Source: Streptomyces celluloflavus (lineage in GTDB: Bacteria; Actinomycetota; Actinomycetes; Streptomycetales; Streptomycetaceae). From it: 64,000 nucleotides of DNA. Below the pieces are notes generated by a model that was not told where the DNA came from, ran no database searches, and saw only the letters and a program-made list of their open reading frames with translations. The stretch covers positions 1 to 64,000 of the forward strand of contig JOEL01000018.1 of NCBI GenBank assembly GCA_000720995.1, given 5' to 3'. Shown here piece after piece: positions 62,180 through 64,000 of the stretch; position 1 is the stretch's first letter, and every line of letters starts with the position of its first letter. Both the position numbers and the translations under genes were made by a program.

Positions 62180-63169
62180 ATGAACCTCACGAAGAACACC
62201 CGTCGCGCCGCCGCCGCGGCGCTGACCGTGCCCATCCTGCTGTTCACCGCTGCCTGCGGGTCCGACGACGGCAAGGGCTCGTCCGACGGAGCCGTCGTCA
62301 AGGTGGAGGGCAAGGAGGGGGCGAAGCCCGAGATCACCGTGCCCAAGGACGCCAAGCCCGCCGACAAGGCCGTCACCAAGAACCTCATCGAGGGCAAGGG
62401 CGAGGTAGTCAAGAAGGGTGATCTGGTCCGGCTGGACTTCGCCGCACAGACGATGAAGGGCCAGAACCTCGGCAGCAGCTGGACGCCGCAGCCCGGTGCC
62501 AAGGCGGGTGCGCCGCGTACCCAGGTCGTCAGCGAGGTCACCGACCAGATGACCCAGCAGATGCTGCCGCCGAAGGTGATGTCCGCGGTGGCCGGGCAGA
62601 AGGTCGGCAGCCGCTTCGAGGTCGAGGGCACCGCCAAGGCGCTGATCGGCGAGGGGCTGAACCCGCAGTCGGGCATCAAGCCCGAGGACGGCCTGGTGTG
62701 GGTCGTCGATGTGGTCGGCGCGAAGAAGGTCGACAAGAAGGCCAAGGCCGAGGGTGAGCAGGCGGCGCCGGAGAGCGGTATGCCCGAGGTGAAGGCCGCG
62801 GACGAGAAGGCCGCGACGATCACCGTCCCCAAGGGGGAGAAGGCGCCGACCGATCTCAAGGAGCAGGTCCTCATCAAGGGCAAGGGCCCCGAGGTGAAGG
62901 CCGGTGACGGGCTGATCGCGCAGTACACCGGTGTGAAGTGGGAGGACGGCAAGAAGTTCGACTCGTCCTGGGACCACGGTGGCGCGACCGCCTTCCAGAT
63001 CGGCACGGGTCAGGTCGTCCAGGGCTGGGACAAGGCCCTGGTCGGCAAGCACGTCGGTGACCGGGTGGAGATCGTGATCCCGCCGAAGCTGGGTTACGGC
63101 GCGAGCCCGCAGCACGAGCTGGCGAAGAACACCCTCGTCTTCGTGGTCGACGTCGTCGGCACCGTCTGA
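62180..63169 (+). CDS. FKBP-type prolyl isomerase lipoprotein, two FKBP-like domains
   Basis: 329 aa. Lipoprotein signal (ALTVPILLFTAAC, lipid Cys26). The second half (about 215-329) is a clear FKBP domain: DGLIAQYTGVKWEDGKKFDS, VVQGWDKALVGKHVGDRVEI and GYGASPQHELAKNTLVFVVDVV. The first half repeats the pattern in degenerate form (about 70-185). It acts outside the membrane on secreted proteins. Followed by a cytoplasmic FKBP, a pairing also seen in S. coelicolor (from memory). Confidence 0.92.
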   Translation: MNLTKNTRRAAAAALTVPILLFTAACGSDDGKGSSDGAVVKVEGKEGAKPEITVPKDAKPADKAVTKNLIEGKGEVVKKGDLVRLDFAAQTMKGQNLGSSWTPQPGAKAGAPRTQVVSEVTDQMTQQMLPPKVMSAVAGQKVGSRFEVEGTAKALIGEGLNPQSGIKPEDGLVWVVDVVGAKKVDKKAKAEGEQAAPESGMPEVKAADEKAATITVPKGEKAPTDLKEQVLIKGKGPEVKAGDGLIAQYTGVKWEDGKKFDSSWDHGGATAFQIGTGQVVQGWDKALVGKHVGDRVEIVIPPKLGYGASPQHELAKNTLVFVVDVVGTV

Positions 63170-63226
63170 CCGCGGTCTGCCAGACTGTCGCAGTAATCGT
63201 CGTGATTCGTAAGTAGGAGCACATTC

Positions 63227-63598
63227 GTGAGCATCGACAAGCCCGAGATCGAATTCCCCGAGGGCCCGGCTCCCACCGAGCTGGAAATCGTGGACCTGTG
63301 GGAGGGTGACGGGCCGGTCGCGCAGGCCGGGGCCACGGTCGCCGTCCACTACGTCGGCGTCGCCTTCAGCACCGGCGAGGAGTTCGACGCGAGCTGGAAC
63401 CACGGCAGGCCGCTCCAGTTCCAGCTCGGGGCCGGCCAGGTCATCTCCGGCTGGGACCAGGGTGTGCAGGGCATGAAGGTCGGCGGCCGCCGCCGGCTGA
63501 CGATTCCGCCGCACCTCGCGTACGGCGACCGCGGCGCCGGCGGCCGGATCGCCCCGGGCGAGACGCTGATCTTCGTCTGTGACCTGGTCTCCGTCTGA
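63227..63598 (+). CDS. cytoplasmic FKBP-type peptidyl-prolyl isomerase
   Basis: 123 aa, single FKBP domain with VAVHYVGVAFSTGEEFDASW, GQVISGWDQGVQGMKVGGRR and AYGDRGAGGRIAPGETLIF, including the usual active-site aromatic and Asp residues. No signal peptide. GTG 63227 follows TAGGAG. It catalyses cis-trans prolyl isomerisation and is the size of FK506-binding proteins. Confidence 0.95.
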   Translation: MSIDKPEIEFPEGPAPTELEIVDLWEGDGPVAQAGATVAVHYVGVAFSTGEEFDASWNHGRPLQFQLGAGQVISGWDQGVQGMKVGGRRRLTIPPHLAYGDRGAGGRIAPGETLIFVCDLVSV

Positions 63599-63617
63599 GA
63601 CCGCCGCCGACACGTCC

Positions 63618-63649
63618 GAGGGCCCGTGCCTGCCCAGGCACGGGCCCTC
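63618..63649 (+). terminator. intrinsic terminator after the FKBP gene
   Basis: GAGGGCCCGTGCCTG (63618-63632) and CAGGCACGGGCCCTC (63635-63649) pair perfectly around CC, followed by GGCTTTTG. It isolates pafB from the FKBP genes. Confidence 0.92.
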
Positions 63650-63715
63650 GGCTTTTGCCGTGAGCAGCCTGGACGGTACGGTCAACGGTCGGGAGTGCCA
63701 CGAGAAAGGGCGTCG

Positions 63716-64000
63716 ATGGCGATTGCCAAGGCCGAGCGGCTGATGAACCTCGCGCTGTGCCTGCTGGGGACGCGCCGCCCGCTGACCAAGCGCGAACTGC
63801 GGTCGTCCATCGAGGCGTACATCGAGGCGAACAGCGACGATTCGTTCAACCGCATGTTCGAGCGGGACAAGGACGATCTGCGCGAGCTGGGCCTGGTCAT
63901 CGAGACCGTCGACAGCATCGACGGCGAGGTCGGCTATCTCGCCCGCCGCGACAGCAACCGCCTGCCCCCGATCACGCTGGACGCGGAGGAGGCCGCCGCC
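63716..64000 (+). CDS. pafB: PafB, WYL-domain transcriptional regulator (5' part)
   Basis: 95 residues visible, frame open at the right edge. The N-terminus MAIAKAERLMNLALCLLGTR with RPLTKRELRSSI and MFERDKDDLRELG is the winged HTH of PafB/PafC regulators, which control the mycobacterial DNA-damage response and are encoded near pafA. The WYL domain lies beyond the window. ATG 63716 follows AAAGGG. pafC would be expected next. Confidence 0.88.
   Translation, partial: MAIAKAERLMNLALCLLGTRRPLTKRELRSSIEAYIEANSDDSFNRMFERDKDDLRELGLVIETVDSIDGEVGYLARRDSNRLPPITLDAEEAAA

Noticed and set aside
1-64000. CRISPR arrays, insertion sequences or prophage genes
   Set aside because: No regularly spaced repeats of CRISPR type, transposase or phage structural gene was seen. 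The only mobile-element sign is the tRNA-linked duplication.

Overview
The window is Streptomyces chromosome. The evidence is the very high GC with third-position G/C bias, two chaplin genes, a mycothiol gene (mshC), a complete Pup-proteasome cluster, a glycerol operon with a GylR-type regulator, and abundant GTG starts. From memory, the gene order (chaplin H / chaplin C, DUF3090 / SCO1664 / mshC / PAC2, glpD-glpK-glpF-gylR, metH, mpa-dop-pup-prcB-prcA-pafA, FKBPs, pafB) matches one core stretch of the S. coelicolor chromosome. Two segments look inserted into that core: a three-gene island beside tRNA-Leu (about 3.05-6.7 kb) and an L-fucose-type sugar locus (about 23.5-34.3 kb).

Layout. 0-3 kb: tail of an unknown gene, then a leftward ABC-2 exporter (ATPase and permease) preceded by a small ORF. 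3-6.8 kb: the island, with a HEPN-like small protein, a ParA/MinD-like ATPase carrying an extra N-terminal domain, and a P-loop NTPase with a C-terminal winged-helix-like tail. The three genes overlap at start and stop codons. The island lies between tRNA-Leu(GAG) and a degenerate second copy of that tRNA's 3' end plus terminator. 7-10 kb: M20 peptidase, an internally shortened small chaplin, and a long two-domain sortase-anchored chaplin. 10-16 kb: a RecD-like protein without recognisable ATPase motifs, an aldo/keto reductase and an F420-type oxidoreductase. 16-23.4 kb: ferritin-like protein, CorA, a phosphomutase-family protein, the DUF3090 / SCO1664 / mshC group, and a PAC2 protein.

23.5-34.3 kb: L-fuconate dehydratase, an SDR, a complete sugar ABC importer, an aldose 1-dehydrogenase-like aldo/keto reductase, a lactonase-like amidohydrolase and a second SDR on the plus strand, then a FadR-type GntR regulator and an F420-type oxidoreductase on the minus strand. 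Together these can import a 6-deoxy sugar, oxidise it to the lactone, hydrolyse, dehydrate and oxidise it again. A 12-base sequence shared by the operon promoter and the regulator's own promoter is a good operator candidate.

34.4-39.6 kb: glycerol uptake and catabolism (glpF, glpK, glpD) with GylR and a palindromic candidate operator. 39.8-51.6 kb: metH, a HAD phosphatase, a peptide-type binding lipoprotein, an orphan NarL-type response regulator, a RecB-family nuclease, a site-2-protease homologue, trmI, a secreted protein and a ferredoxin. 51.9-64 kb: the Pup-proteasome system (mpa/arc, dop, pup, prcB, prcA, pafA), interrupted by a divergent LacI/MFS pair, followed by two FKBP prolyl isomerases and the start of pafB.

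The most interesting candidate for an undescribed system is the tRNA-linked three-gene island. Also worth a second look are the shortened chaplin, the ATPase-dead-looking RecD-like protein, the shared operator motifs, the Pup ending in Glu, and the repeat tail on PrcA.
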